From Poa pratensis (taxonomy: Eukaryota; Streptophyta; Magnoliopsida; Poales; Poaceae), in the NCBI GenBank assembly GCA_947311845.1, contig CAMZMU010000107.1, forward strand, positions 20,826,359 through 20,890,358: a DNA stretch of 64,000 nt, given 5' to 3'. Positions 12,301-25,748 of the stretch are shown one piece after another. Position numbers and translations under genes: made by a program. Position 1 is the first letter of the stretch. The number at the start of each line of letters is the position of its first letter. The notes under the pieces are model-generated. The model saw nothing but the letters and a program-made list of their open reading frames with translations. It did no database searches and had not been told where the DNA came from.

Positions 12301-12794
12301 TGAATAGTGAAATGACCACCGTACATCGACACGTGCAATATTTCTGTATCAATTACAGACGAAAAGGATAAAGTTGCTAACCTCGGCCGAGGATATCATT
12401 TTGTGTGAACTTAAGTGTGGGTCTGGCATTTCATCGAACACATCTTGTGCGTGGCAAAGGAAAAAAAAATAGCACCCACTTCCCACCAATCCAAGAGAAA
12501 AAATTAGAGGAGAGAAAGGGGGTGGAGGTTATTTATAGGCAGGGAGGGGTATTGGTCCCGGTTCTTGGCACGAACCGGGACCAAAGCTCCGCCGCACGCC
12601 ACGTGTCTGGCTCTGGAGCTTTGGTCCCGGTTCGTGCCAAGAATCGGGACCAATACCCCCAACCGAACCGGGACCAATGGTCCACGGGGCCGTGGCAACT
12701 CGAACCGGGACCAGTGCCCACTGGTCCGGTTTTTACCTGAACCGGGGCTAATGGCTAGGGCGGCCCTGGACCAAAGATGGTTTTTCTACTAGTG
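9347..12794 (-). mobile_element. CACTA (En/Spm-like) DNA transposon (copy 1)
   Basis: The termini are CACTAGTAGAAAA and its inverse, with a 3-bp target duplication GAA (9344-9346 and 12795-12797). Both ends carry many direct and inverted copies of GGTCCCGGTTC. Transposase debris lies inside on the minus strand. The copy 2 version is 29736-33202. Confidence 0.92.
9855..12259 (-). pseudogene. CACTA transposase (TNP2-like) remnant (copy 1)
   Basis: Fragments on the minus strand correspond to a transposase-associated domain (near 11900-12259), a Transposase_21 core (near 10700-11440) and a C-terminal Ulp1-protease-like tail (near 9855-10080). The copy has more one-base deletions than copy 2, so the frames are shorter. 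See 30248-32663 for the readable version. Confidence 0.75.
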
Positions 12795-13972
12795 GAAGTG
12801 GTGGGCGCATGCATGCCAGCTAGTCGCCTGGTCGGATCTTCAGGAAAAACTTTGCTTAAGATTCATGCTTGTCGTTTTGGTTCGTTCAGTCTATTTTCTC
12901 ATTGTGAGTTACGCTGTTCGGATGGATCTGAAAGGAAGATGTGATGATGTATCGTGATTGGATGCAAGCCTATATTTTTGTTACATCTGTTTTGCCCATA
13001 TTTTAAATTACATTATGCTCTGTCTGGTTTTCATGCGTGTATCTGATGTACAAGATGGTATCCATTCCTGGAGGATCAAATTCTATGTAGTAACTATTGT
13101 TCGACCTTTTAGTCCACGAAGCAGAATGAAAAAGCAAAAAAAAAAAAACTCGCGGGCAACTCGAGTGCTGGCGCGTTCAAAAAACAATCGAGATTGGCAA
13201 CACGTTTTCTTGGGCGTGTTTCTTTCCTTGTGGTTGTACATAAATTGTTTCCACTCTACCAAACGACACCAGTTGATCACTTGCCATTTTGTGGCAGCGC
13301 CGATCCTAGTGAACGGAGACATGCCGGAGTCCTCCGGCAACGCCGGGCAGCCGCCGTTAGACGTGAGTCACGTGACCAGCTATATGGAATGAAGTGGTGG
13401 GCGCATGCATGCTAGCCAATTAACCAGTCGTATTGATCTAGCTCCAGGAAAAACTTCGCTTAAGATTCATGCTTGTCGTTCTGGTTCGTTTAGTCTATTT
13501 TCTCATTATGAATTTTGCTGTTCGGGTAGATCTGAAGGGAAGCTGATCGATGTATTATGTTTGGATTCAAAGCTATGTGTTTTTCACATCTGTTTCTTTC
13601 TTATAATGTCTTGCCCCTGTTTTAAATTACATTATGCTCTATCTCCTTTTCATGCTGTGAAATCTGATGTACAAGATAATATATATTCCTGGGGTTCTAA
13701 TTCTATGTAGTAAGTATTGGTCGATATTTTTTACTCCATAAAGCAGAAACAAAATCTTTTTTTTTCTTCTCACGGGCAATTCAAGTATGGAGCGAGTTCA
13801 AAAAAGATAAAGTTTGCCACACATGCATGCACACGTTTTCTTGAGCGTGTTTCTTTCCTTCTTTTTTTTGACATGTGTTTCTTTCCTTTGACCTGTTTCC
13901 ACTCTTGCAAACGCCACCAGTTGATTACTTACCATTCTAGTAATTAATAGTGAACTCGTAGATTTTCTGGTG
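12795..13972 (+). repeat. Zinc-finger gene 3' UTR and its tandem duplicate (copy 1)
   Basis: The original 3' UTR resumes after the CACTA element at 12795. From 13291 to 13392 the last roughly 100 coding bases of the zinc-finger gene reappear, ending in their own TGA. A second, diverged copy of the UTR follows to about 13972. The CACTA element is only in the first unit, so the duplication came first or did not include it. Confidence 0.75.
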
Positions 13973-14391
13973 ACGTATAATACTCCCTCCATCCAGGATT
14001 ATTAGGCCTTTTAGTAGGAGCACCGCGACCAAGGCGGTAGTGATTGGAAGGAAAATCCTTACTTTTCTCTTGTTAACTGTGGCTATTTATTAGGGGAGAC
14101 ATAAATATTGCATGCAAAGTTTCGTGACGAAATAGCATTCGTGGTGCTCTTTGTGAAAAACAAATCATTGGCCAACGTGAGACGTAAAAATAAATTTAGA
14201 GCACTGATTTTTTTTCAGAGTACCACATCTTCCATATGATTACAGACTTTGAGCGTATGTAGAACACTTGAATATATTTGTTACACCTTTTTTAGGAAAA
14301 AAAGTAATGTTTAATTTTTTTCTACTCGACAGGAGTCAAAACTGTATTTAACAAAACGACGACCTTTCCAAACTCTCTGTAATGTAGCAGT
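13973..14391. other. Intergenic with one Stowaway-like end (copy 1)
   Basis: TACTCCCTCCATCC at 13981 resembles a Stowaway MITE terminus with its TA target. The matching opposite end was not found. The rest is AT-rich and unremarkable. The last 8 bases (14384-14391, GTAGCAGT) are the left target duplication of the hAT element. Confidence 0.4.
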
Positions 14392-14790
14392 TAGGGGTGT
14401 TAAACCGATAAGATAATTTCCATACCGAATCCGCCACCGAATCCGTTTAAAGAATCCATATCCGGTTTCAGAGAATCGCCGGATAAGGATATCCGGTTCC
14501 GAACTGAACACCCGGATACGGTATAGGATATGGTATGTAAATAGCATCCGAATATGGATTATCCAAATTAATTAGGATATCCGATGGTTATAATCCGAAT
14601 AATCCAATTTTCTACCAAAATGGCTAAACTAATAGAGCACAGTTTGTAGTTAGTGAGTTTGTGAAGTTCATCCGTTGAACAACAATTCACTTGCATGGTC
14701 ACTGTACATACTATGGAGTACAACTTTATTAGGTTATTAAGTTGTTGAGCATTATTTTTGGTTATGTGGGTTGATGATTTACATTGTGCT

Positions 14791-17700
14791 TGTTATAAAA
14801 ATAGCGCAGCGAAAGTAGATCAAACAAAGAACAAGAACACAGATTTTTACGTGGAAACCCTTACGGGAGAAAACCACGGAACACACAAAGGCGTATAACT
14901 ATAATCGGAGGAGTATTACAATACACGAGAGGACAAACCTCTACGTGCTATCAATCTGGTGGAACTCTCTCTCTCAATCTTTCTATGACTACCTCTAACT
15001 ATATATGGGGGCATGCAAACAACTCTCTTTCTTGGCGGACACGAAATAGAGTTGTAGATGTGCTACGTACAACACGATTGACATGCCGTAGTCCGTTAGG
15101 ACTCCATCTATAGTCAACAGGTACATGGGATTCGGAGCACTATAAAATAACACTCCACCTTGAGACGAATCCTATAATAATCATAGATAGCATCAACTCC
15201 TCAATTAAAGTCATCACAAGTAAACTTGTGCCTTGAATCGTCCATAGAACGAATAAACTTCTCTCGAAGTCATATTGAGCAATCAACGGTAGATCATCCA
15301 TAAACACACAGCTGTCAACAAAGCAGACAACGAAACTTGGGTCTCCATAAAACCCAATAAAGTCTGAGTCTGTGTCACTGACCTCCAAAACTGAAAACTG
15401 CTCAATCATCAAATGACATAAGTCATCATATCTCCTGTGGTGTCTGAACGAGCGCATAGCTCATAGTGCAACATCTTGGTGCACATAACATTGTGAAGAA
15501 CTCATCTCATGGAATCCGAACGTGCTACCAAACATAAAGCACAAACCTCGGCAAACAATACTCATGCAAGAGTATCTGGTACGGATAGCATCACATACAC
15601 CAAAAAACTACCGACTTGTAATGGTTAATGAAAAATCCATGACATGGTCAAAACTGTCCTTGTAGAACATTTGTCGGATGAAGGAACCTTCTCAACATGC
15701 AACAGAGCATCAACTCTGTAATAGACCCCTCTTAAAAGAGCAAAGACAACTGAATTATACTGTAAACTCAATGGTACTAAATGTTGTAGTATCTAGCAGA
15801 AAACAAATCTCCTTGCACCTCAACGATTCTCATCACGAACTTGAATATCAAAACAAACCTTCACATGCATAACAACAAAACTCTGGAGAGAAAAGATATA
15901 TGCTGGCTACCAACAGGCTTAATAATCACCTCATCTATAAAAAAATTATCTGATAACTAAATTGTGTTCATGTAATTGCAGCAATATAATACCTTGAATT
16001 TGCGTCCATAACATCTCCCATGTAAATTCCATTGAATATGAACAATTATAAAACTTACTTGAACTTCCAGCCTCAAATAAGAAAACCCAATAAACGAACG
16101 AGTTCGTCGTAGAACGTCGCGATAAAAACCGCCTTAATGTTGAGCCCAAAATGCAGTACAACTCAACAAACTCCACCTTGAACTGAAACTATCAAAAAAA
16201 CGATGATCATCTCAGCGGTAAATCATCGAACATAGGTGCACAGATAGAACCGGTATTGGGACCGGATAGAGCATGGGTCAATGCTTGAACTGAAAACAAA
16301 TTGTTCACTTTCGACCATATGTGCTAGAATAATCCGCATAATTGGCTTGCGCCGACAACGCTCACATCTCGACTGCCATAAGATAAACCTTGTGTCACGG
16401 TCCAATAACGAAAGATCATACTTCATAACATGAGCAGATAAATCCGTGCACAAGTAGTACAAGCCAAGCAATAGAAAATTTCCCAAAGAAATTATTTATA
16501 CGGAGCAAAGAATTGGATTGATAGCACCTGGTAACTGAAATGGGTGGACGTAGCAATACGGAGATGAAAAGATTCAAAGAATTCCTTCACGTGAACGGCT
16601 AGCTCTTGCAGCTCCGATCGATCATGCACAGACCGCACGTACACGCCTCCTGGCCTGCTGGTCCTCACGGGCCACGGCTCGATCTGCCGGGCCTCTGCAC
16701 GCCTTCGCAGCATTGCCACATCCGCCTCTGCGGCCGGCAGCCTGCACACGAGCATCCACATGGGCTCCGCCTGGGCTTCTATCGCAGCTGCCTTCTGTCG
16801 TGGACACAAACCACGATCACCGATCGATCTAGCAATCCGCGTGTCCCACTGCTGCACGTCCGCGCGAACGCCGTCGCCAGTATATGATCCAATCTCGATG
16901 TCACGGTTCGACCAGCGATCAAACCAATCGATGAAGCTGCATGATGCCGCAACCTGCGGCTGTCGATCGACGCTGCGACGGTGCTGCCCCGGGAGCGCAG
17001 CGGAGAGTCTCCGGGTGGCAGATAGAAGTTGAAACATTCGGCTCTGATACCACTTATTATTAAATAGCGCAACGAAAGTAGATCAAAACAAAGAAAAAGA
17101 ACACAATTTTTTACGTGGAAACCCTTATGGGAGAAAACCACGAAACGCACAAAGGCGTATAACTATAATCGGAAGTAGCTGGAGAAGTTGGATGCAATAG
17201 GTTGGTGATTGAATCCGACTGCATGGATGTTGTTGAAACCATGCAACATGGGGCAACTCGCTTGGGTCTGCGGCGGCAATCTATGAAGAATGTGCATTTC
17301 TCTGTCGTTCGTTTGCACGTGTTAGCTTTTCTCATTGTCTAGGGAGGCTAATATAGCAGCTCACGAATTAGCAAAGTTTGTGAGGTGAACCATGGTGTGT
17401 GGCATGAGGACCCTCCTATTGTATTAGAGCTGCAATTGCAAACGATGTAACGATTGTAAACGGATAGAGCTGCAAGTTTTTTACGCACTCTTTTCCTTAC
17501 CAGGGTACCAGAATGGGACTGGAAGGTTTTAATGAGGCGGCTTGCTAGCTTATATTATAAAGTGTTAAATTTCAAAAAAAAAAAAAAAAAAGAGACAAAC
17601 CCTCGACGTGCTATCAATCTGATGGAACTCTATCTCTCAATCTATTCTATGACTACCTCTAACTATATATAGGGCATGCAAACAACTTTCTTTCTTGGCG

Positions 17701-17816
17701 GACACGAAATAGAGTTGTAGATGTGCTACGTACAACACGATCGACATGCCGTAGTCCGTCAGGACTCCATCTATAGTACAACAGGTACATGGGATTCGGA
17801 GCACTATAAAATAACA
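14791..17816 (-). mobile_element. Short non-autonomous LTR element inside the hAT (copy 1)
   Basis: Two related LTRs (14791-15152, and 17054-17816 with an insertion) start TGTTATAAAATAG or a variant and end ACTATAAAATAACA. The inverse of the initiator-Met tRNA site, GGCTCTGATACCA, adjoins the right LTR at 17040-17052, so the element reads on the minus strand. No pol genes are visible in the 1.9-kb interior. Confidence 0.75.
17171..17591 (+). mobile_element. 5'-truncated LINE fragment in the LTR (copy 1)
   Basis: About 420 bases interrupt the right LTR. They encode the end of a LINE RNase H domain and finish in an 18-base A run. Copy 2 (37611-38036) keeps the frame; here it is broken by one-base deletions. 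Confidence 0.75.
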
Positions 17817-17991
17817 GTGTGTACCGATCCGATTAATTTTCTTTCCACCCCGAATCCGCTCCGAATGTGATCATATATATACGTCACCGAATCTGCAACC
17901 TTTCATTATTCGATCTGATCCAAATTGGAAAAAAAAATGTGATAAAGGAATGGTAGCGCCAAAACCGATTCGTTTACATCCTAGTAGCAGT

Positions 17992-20900
17992 ATACTCATG
18001 TGCTAACTCGGGTCACAAGTGAACGTCCCAGGTCGAGAGGCTTTGTTCCTTACTTTTTTTCTGGTACTTGGAGTGCCTCGCGGCTAATCCTTACAAGTGT
18101 GTATGAATAAATGAAGGTCCTCGTTCAAAAAATAAATGAAGGTCGTATGCATCTCTACAATGCATAGTCCGGCTAACTTCCCATTTAAGAAAAATAGTTT
18201 TTTTTTTCAGGGAATTTCAAGAAAATAGTTACAAGTGTGTACTTCCATAGTGCAGCTCGCTAGCACTTTCAAATGCAGTACGTTCTTCCAATGTAGTGCG
18301 CGAATACTTCTAAGTGTAGCGCACTAACGGTGGTGGTGGCCGTGAGGTTACACACGCCAGGCTGACGAGATAGCAAACATATTTCCACTTGCCATGCAGA
18401 ATGGACAAATCAACGTAATCAATTCTCGTACCAGGAAAATCGTCTCGAGGTAGGGATAGCTAAATTAACCATATATTAGTCAAAGATATGAAATAACTAT
18501 GGAGTCCACGTAAGCAGTTACAATGTGTTAATCACATCTTTGTATACGTGTACTTAATTATTGGAGTTACTTGGAAACAGTAAGCGAACTGCTCAATAAA
18601 CCATCCACATTACATACATCAAAACTATCGCTAGGATTAGAGGGTCACCTGAAAATGAACTATTGAAACTTTCAGCCGTCACGTGCAAATGGCAATGAAG
18701 TAGTGAAGCATTCGTCAGATTAACATAATACCTCTATACTGTTACACGAGAACAAAAATATTGCCAGCGTCGAAAGGTATGTACCATCACCTCGTTTGCA
18801 CTAAGTGCAAATTTCAAACCCAAAATGGCATACAGTGTGCATACTAAATAGTAGGAACATACTAGCATAACAGTTCAACAGCAATGTTATACTAAATACT
18901 GATTGCAAATTTTCAAACCCAACATGGCATTGTAATGATCACTATTGACCATTGGCCAATGTAATGCAGCGGCCAATGGTCAATCCTGATTGCTATATTC
19001 AGTCTACTAGTATAACAGTTCAACAGCAATGTTATAATCTGATCAGGTAACTGCAAAACATCAGATAGACAATACTTATACTCTCACGCTCAGCTAGAAG
19101 ACTAAAACTTCTGCTAGCAAGCAAAGCTCTACAAATTAGTATACCAGTTTCCTTCTCAGCAGAATATTACTATTTTGGCAATAAGTTCATAAAACAGAAA
19201 TAATACAGGCATGAAGAACAACAAGTGTATTCAGCATTTTGTCATATGCGGCAACTGATAAGCTAATGAAGATCTAACATTTAGTACTCTGCACCATAAG
19301 AATGGTGTTTAGTTTTACTACATGGAAATACAAGATTTCTAAATGTTTCGAATCAATTGGTTCAGAATCAGATCAATGGTGAATCCATTGTCATCAGCAA
19401 TTTTGTCATATGCGGCAGCTGGTAAGCTAATGAAGATCTAATATTTAGTACTCTGCTGGATATAAACCAGAATGGTGTTTAGTTTTACTACATGGAAATC
19501 ACAAGATCTACTCAAAACAAAAAACTAACTTTGCATGTGTAAGTGTCTCTTATCCAACACAACTAAACTGCAGAACATGATTTATGGCAATTAGTCATAT
19601 GCAAGCAGTAATCGATTTCGCCACAAAGTGCAACTAATTAGTTTTCAAATTTAACATAGCAAGCACATATTATTTACTGCAACAAACTCTACTCAGTTTT
19701 TCACATTAGAACACGTATTCATTTTCCTACATAGCGAATATGAATCAACTGCAAATAATTGCACGAAGCACATGTCACTGATCATCAATATAACCCAAGA
19801 AAGCTGCAGTCTCATAAAGTGATTGCTAGTTTACAAAAAATAAAGTTTAGCATTAGCACCAAGTAATAATCGTTTACACGTCTAACTGCTGAATGCACAA
19901 ATTGCCACTACTTTGTCAAATCTTAATGACATAGCTATTTTAATTTTAACTGTGTACTAATAGAGTATTCATCTTTCATAAAGTAGTATGATGCAATCTT
20001 GCTAGCAAGTAGCAACTGAACATTACATGTGCTCTAAATTCATATATCACATATATGACGAAGTATGAAAACTGGCAATTCTTTCATTTTCCTACACCTT
20101 ATGTTTAGATCTCTCATTGTGATCACAATTTTTTAGGTTAGATCCTTCAATCAAGTAGTACATCCTTTATAGTAGTCGCAACTTGAACAGTATGGTGTTC
20201 ACTGTTGAGTGAAGATCAGCTGAGACATGACTTGTAGTAGTACTATAGTTAATGAACACAAGAACCAGGAAGTAGGAATGCCATATACTACTGGAAAAAC
20301 AAGCACAATAAACAACAACAAATGTTTCCAAGACCACATAGCAACTTATGTCTTAGTTCTCAACTAATCGACTAATAAGATTGAGATTTGTAATTAGTTT
20401 TTATCACAATAACACTACTTTAGTTTCAAAGTTAAGAGTTCAGCATCCAATTCCCAATGCCTCTGCAGGCGTATTAAGTAAACGCCGAAATCATTTCTAA
20501 TTTATCAAAACTGAATAGGGCAGTTTGATTTAATTATAGGTGAGCAGTAACTAATAATATGTGCATGAAACTACGAATAATGCTAATAACGTAATAATAG
20601 CTGTGTTTTGATGTCACATTTGATTACACAGAATGCATCGAGGAAGATCAGCAGACCAATTATTAGTTTACTAAAGATAGCACTACTTCATTTGGAACTT
20701 AACATCTAACAACTGGTAATTAACATTTTGGTCGTCACATGTTGACTGCTGCGTAAATGAAGAAAACATCAGTACTTTACTAAAACATATTAGTGAATAC
20801 TTTTAATATGCAGCATTTCACCAACGAAAAATTGTGTAAATTGTGGAGCTCCTATGTAAACATTCTAACACAGCTAATGTCAGAACCTAGACTTCATATT

Positions 20901-22818
20901 GAATGGTTACACCCAGCACCTCATCAATTGTCTAATAACAACAGCTTTGCCTTCACCTCTGTAAGAGATGACTAAATGCACAAATACTCACTAGTTCATC
21001 CGAGCATAAAACAAACACAACACATATTGTAACTGCATATTAGTTACTGACAGACTACACGTTCTAAAGCAAGCATAAAGTAATATCAGCTTAATAAATA
21101 ATTGCCCCTCCAGATCTAAATCTAACTGGCAGCATCTGCTGCATAATAAGGTCTACCATCCACAGCCTTGTAGCCACATCTACAAATGATAATGTAATGC
21201 AGAAGCGTCACTAATTTATCTAAGCAATATACTTCAGATATTTAACATCAGTTAAGCTACTAATAAACTAAGTGTTGACCATGCAGCATAAATCACATGA
21301 TAGTACAATAATTGTGACTTCTATATCAAACAACAACTAGCAGCTGCTGCATAATAACAGCCACAGAAACAAACGTCGGCTGCACATCTACAAATGATGA
21401 CTAGATGCAGAAAACATCGTCAGTTTGTCAGAGCATAATACTTCAGATATTTTAACACAGATAAGGTACTATGAACTAAGTGCATGCCTGAAACAATAAT
21501 GTAATTGACTTAGCATTGCTTCGATTTTCACGTAGATACTGTTACCCTGTGGCAGGCAATATGAAACAGTACTTCAGCACTTAAAAATTACGTTGTATAT
21601 GCAACTTAAACAGAACGACAAACTCAAGATGTAACTGACAAGACTTTCTCAGCAGATGTACTGTCTTACTAACCAAATAAATTTAGCAGCTCAGAAAATT
21701 ACATATAGAAAGTAGTGCCGGGCAATGGGCAAACGTTATTACACGAGCATATTGAATGATCAACAACTAATTGAGAAACAGAAATTACCAAACCATTTGT
21801 TCCACAAAGGACCGCCCCAATATAAACGTGACTTCTGGCAAGAAATAAATATAAGCAAACGAATTCTGAGCAGAGGAACAAAAACGCAGGCACATCATAT
21901 AAGAACGTTAATAATATATAGTAAACACTAATTTAAGTAGTAACTTTCCCCTTAAAATGTAACCATATTGACACTTCTAAGTTGAGATGAGTAGTAAAAG
22001 ATGCAGATACTGAATTATTAGAATTCAAACTCGGCAGCGTCAAGGAGAAGTACAGAAATAAAAAATTACAGGCCAAATAGCATAGGATTAACTTCTTCAC
22101 CCGGAGAAGCTTCTCAAAGCAAAAAGGTAGCACAAAGTAACTGAATGATGCACCAATATCATATGACTAGCCTAAGAAATGCTTAAAACGACTGACCACC
22201 TGCAGTTTCAAGAGGTAGAACACCAATGGTCACCATGAATTTTCTATCAATAGCATAAGCAAGCAGTTTCAATGGGGAATGAAAGCATCCACGGAGATAT
22301 ATAGCATTCAGATAGTTCCTATGCAAATGTTAGAAGCTAACCCAACCAACGTGAGTAAGCATAAACTGAGTACTGAAGATGCTATAACGATAACAGGATT
22401 CAAGCATTGCATCATCCATCACAACTCCAAACCAGTACTAGGATAGGCTCACAGCATACTAATTTATCTAACCATAATACTTCAGATTATTTTAACATCA
22501 GTTAAGCTACTAATAAACTAAGTGTTGAGCATGCAGCATTAAATCTCATGATAGTACAATAATGTGGCTTCTATATGAAATATAATTAGCCTAGCAGCTG
22601 CGCACAATATCAGCCACAGAAACAACGTCGTCGGCACATCTACAAATGATGATTAGATGCAGAAAACATCGCAATTGTCAGAGCATAATACTTCGGATAT
22701 TTAAACACCAGATAAGCTACTAAACTATGTGCCATGCGTGAAACAGTAATGTAACTGACTTAGCATTGAATCGATTTCACGTAGATACTGTTACCCTGTG
22801 GCACGCAATACGAAACCG
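17992..22818. other. AT-rich gene-free tract with local repeats (copy 1)
   Basis: No coding region is supported here. It corresponds to 38440-43305 in copy 2 and has frequent one- and two-base indels in both directions. It includes a 14-bp hairpin (18944-18957 with 18971-18984), a roughly 110-bp segment repeated near 19235 and 19395, and the start of a 1.25-kb tandem duplication (from about 21215) that is cut off by the gap. Confidence 0.7.
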
Positions 22819-22831
22819 NNNNNNNNNNNNN
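22819..22831. other. Assembly gap of 13 Ns
   Basis: Thirteen Ns join two sequences that overlap by about 20.4 kb. The left flank matches up to 43305. The right flank resumes at the equivalent of position 2460, in the middle of the retrotransposon gag region. Confidence 0.97.
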
Positions 22832-22833
22832 CA

Positions 22834-23094
22834 GCTATTGAAACCTTAAGTTCAACCTTTACTTCTCTTAAGTCTAAAAAGGAGAAAGTTTATGTGGGTA
22901 GAGAGCAAAAGTTTATGTATGTTCCTAAAGTGCCAAAACCAAAGACTCATTATGAGCTTAAAATTGATAAAACTTTTAGTACGGTTAAAGGTAATGAAAC
23001 ACCTCCAGGAACATCTAAGATACCCATTGTTACAAGCTGTGTGTTGGAAGAAGCTTTTGATGATTTGAATGATTTGCCACTTGACAACACTTGA
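22834..23094 (+). pseudogene. C-terminal end of the retrotransposon gag (copy 2)
   Basis: The last 86 or so codons of the gag-like protein are in frame up to TGA at 23092-23094. An apparent ATG upstream of the Ns (22798) belongs to the unrelated left contig and is not the start. Confidence 0.7.
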
Positions 23095-25748
23095 TTTTCA
23101 CTTTCTGCGCCTAGCTGAAAGGCGTTAAAGAAAAGCGCTTATGGGAGACAACCCATCTTTTATTTGCTGTTATTTTTGTTTTCTTTGAGTCAAGGAGTTT
23201 TGTTACTTCTGTAGCAACTCCTTTGTATCTTTATTTTATCGCAATGTTGTGCCAAGTAAAGTTCTATATTGAAAGTTGATGCAAGATTTGGATTTCTGCG
23301 CAGTGACAGATTTTTAGCTGTCACGGATTTGAGCTTATCTCCCTGTAGAAAATTCAAAAAATTCTGAGAAAAATCACGCATATTCCTGAGATATGTACGC
23401 AACTTTCATTATTTTAGGCCAGATCCATCTGAGCAACTTAAGTGCCTCGAAAAAATTCGTCATTCCAGACTGTTCTGTTTTTGACAGATTCTGCCTTTTG
23501 TTTTGCATTCGCTCTTTTACTGTGTTTGTGTGGATTTCTTTGCTCCACAAAGCATTGGTGGCTGTAGCTAATGTCCAGAAGCTTTGGGATTGATTGTATC
23601 ATTACAGAATATGAGAATTTTTGATTATGCACTAACCCTCTAATGAGAACTGTCTTGAGTTTGGTGTGAAGGAAGTTTTCAAGGATCAAGCGAGAAGGGT
23701 GATATTATGTGATCAAGAAGAGTGAAAAGCCTAAGCTTGGGGATGCCCCCGTGGTTCATCCCAACCATATTCAGAGAGACTCAAGCGTCTAAGCTTGGGG
23801 ATGCCCAAGGCATCCCCTTCTTCATCAACAAACTTATCAGGTCATCTCTAGTGAAACTATATTTTAATTCTTTCACATCTTATGCGCTTTACTTGGAGCG
23901 TCTGTGTGTTTTTATTTTTGTTTTTGTTTGAATAAATTCGGATCCTAGCAATCCTTGTGTGGGAGAGAGACACGCTCCGCTTTTTCATGTGAATACTCAT
24001 GTTCTTCACTTATATTTGTTGAGTATTCTTAACTAGCTACTGCAGTGCTTTTAGCTCCTGTTTTTCATGCATCTCTTCGAGCTGTTAGCACTTGTTTATA
24101 AATACTCTCTTGCTGCATTATATTATCATTTGGAGAGTTTATGTTTAAATAAATTGATTGGTGTTTGTTTGGAAGAAAGAAAATGCTACATGTAGTAGTT
24201 GGTATTGGAAAAGACATATGCATTCTTGTAGATCATTGTCTTGTTTTGATTTGATGCTTTGCAATTGTTTTGAGCTCTCAAGTAGATCATGTTTAAGCTC
24301 TTGCATCATGTAGTTAAAGCCTAGTAGTGGAGAACTACCGTAGAGCTTGTTGAGACTTGGGATGCATATTTGTTCTCTCTAAGGTCTAGATATTTTCTGG
24401 TAAAATGTTTGAGCAACAAGGAAGACAGTGTAGAGTCTTATAATACTTGCAATATGTTTTTATGTGATTCTTGCTGTACCGGTTTATACTTGTGTTTGCT
24501 TCAAACAACCTTGCTAGCCTAAACTCTGTACTGAGAGGGAATGCTTCTCGTGCATCCAAAACTTGAGCCAAAACCCATGCCATTTGTGTCCACCATACCT
24601 ACCTACTATGTGGTATTTCCTGCCATTCCAAGTAAATATTTCATGTGCTACCTTTAAACTATTCAAAACTTTATTACTCCTTATTTGTGTCAATGTTTTA
24701 TAGCTCATGAGGAAGTATGTGGTGTTTTATCTTTCAATCTTGTCATTTACTTCTGACAGACTTTCACCTGGACTAGTGGCATATACATCCGCTTATCCAA
24801 TAATTTGCAAAAAGAGCTGGCAACGGGGTGCCCAGCCCCAATTAATTACAACTTTCATTAATAATTCTCTTCACATGTTTTGCCCTGATTTATCAGTAAG
24901 CAACTTAATTTTGCAATAGACACTCCTCCATGGTATGTGAATGTTGGAAGGCACCCGAGGATTCGGTTAGCCATGGCTTGTGTAAGCAAAAGGTTGGGAG
25001 GAGTGTCATCTATAAAGAAACTAAAATACATGTGTAAACAAAAGAGAAGAGGGATGATCTACCTTGCTGGTAGAGATAACGTCCTTCATGGGAGCCGCTC
25101 TTTGAAAGTCTGGTTGACAAGGGGGTTAGAGTGCCCACTACCATTCGTTGACAACAACAAACACCTCTCAAATACTTATTTTGTGCTCTCTATATGCTTT
25201 CGAAAACTTAAAAAGCTCTAGCACATGATTTAATCCCTGCTTCCCTCTGCGAAGGGCCTATCTTTTACTTTATGTTGAGTCAGTTTACCTACTCCTTTCT
25301 ATCTTAGAAGCAAACACTTGTGTCAACTTTGTGTGCATTGATTCTTACATATTTACTTATTGCACTTGTTATATTGCTTTATGTTGACAACTATCCATGA
25401 GATATACATGTTACAAGTTGAAAGCAAATGCTGAAACTTAATCATCCTTTGTGTTGCTTCAATGCCTTTTACTTTGAATCTATTGCTTTATGAGTTACCT
25501 CTTATGCAAAACTTTTTGATGCTTGTCTTGAAAGTACTATTCATGAAAAGTTTTTGCTTATATGATTCATTGTTTACTCTTTATCTATTTGTTAGCAAAC
25601 TATAGATCATTGCTTTGAGTCACTTCATTCATGACATGAGCCTTGCAATATATTGATCAAGATTGTGTGAAAGCATGTCTCCTCAGAAATTATTTGTTGT
25701 TATCGTTTTACCTACTCGAGGACGAGTAGAACTAAGCTTGGGGATGCT

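Larger units (their letters stand above)
14392..17983. mobile_element. hAT-like element carrying nested insertions (copy 1)
   Basis: The ends TAGGGGTGTAAAC and GTTTACATCCTA form imperfect terminal inverted repeats. The 8-bp duplication GTAGCAGT flanks both sides (14384-14391 and 17984-17991). Most of the interior is a later LTR element (14791-17816). The remaining hAT sequence is AT-rich, with repeated GGATAT and ATCCG motifs and no transposase frame. Confidence 0.8.

Noticed and set aside
22798..23094. A 98-codon frame running through the Ns
   Set aside because: It joins unrelated sequence left of the gap to the gag end. The start is meaningless.
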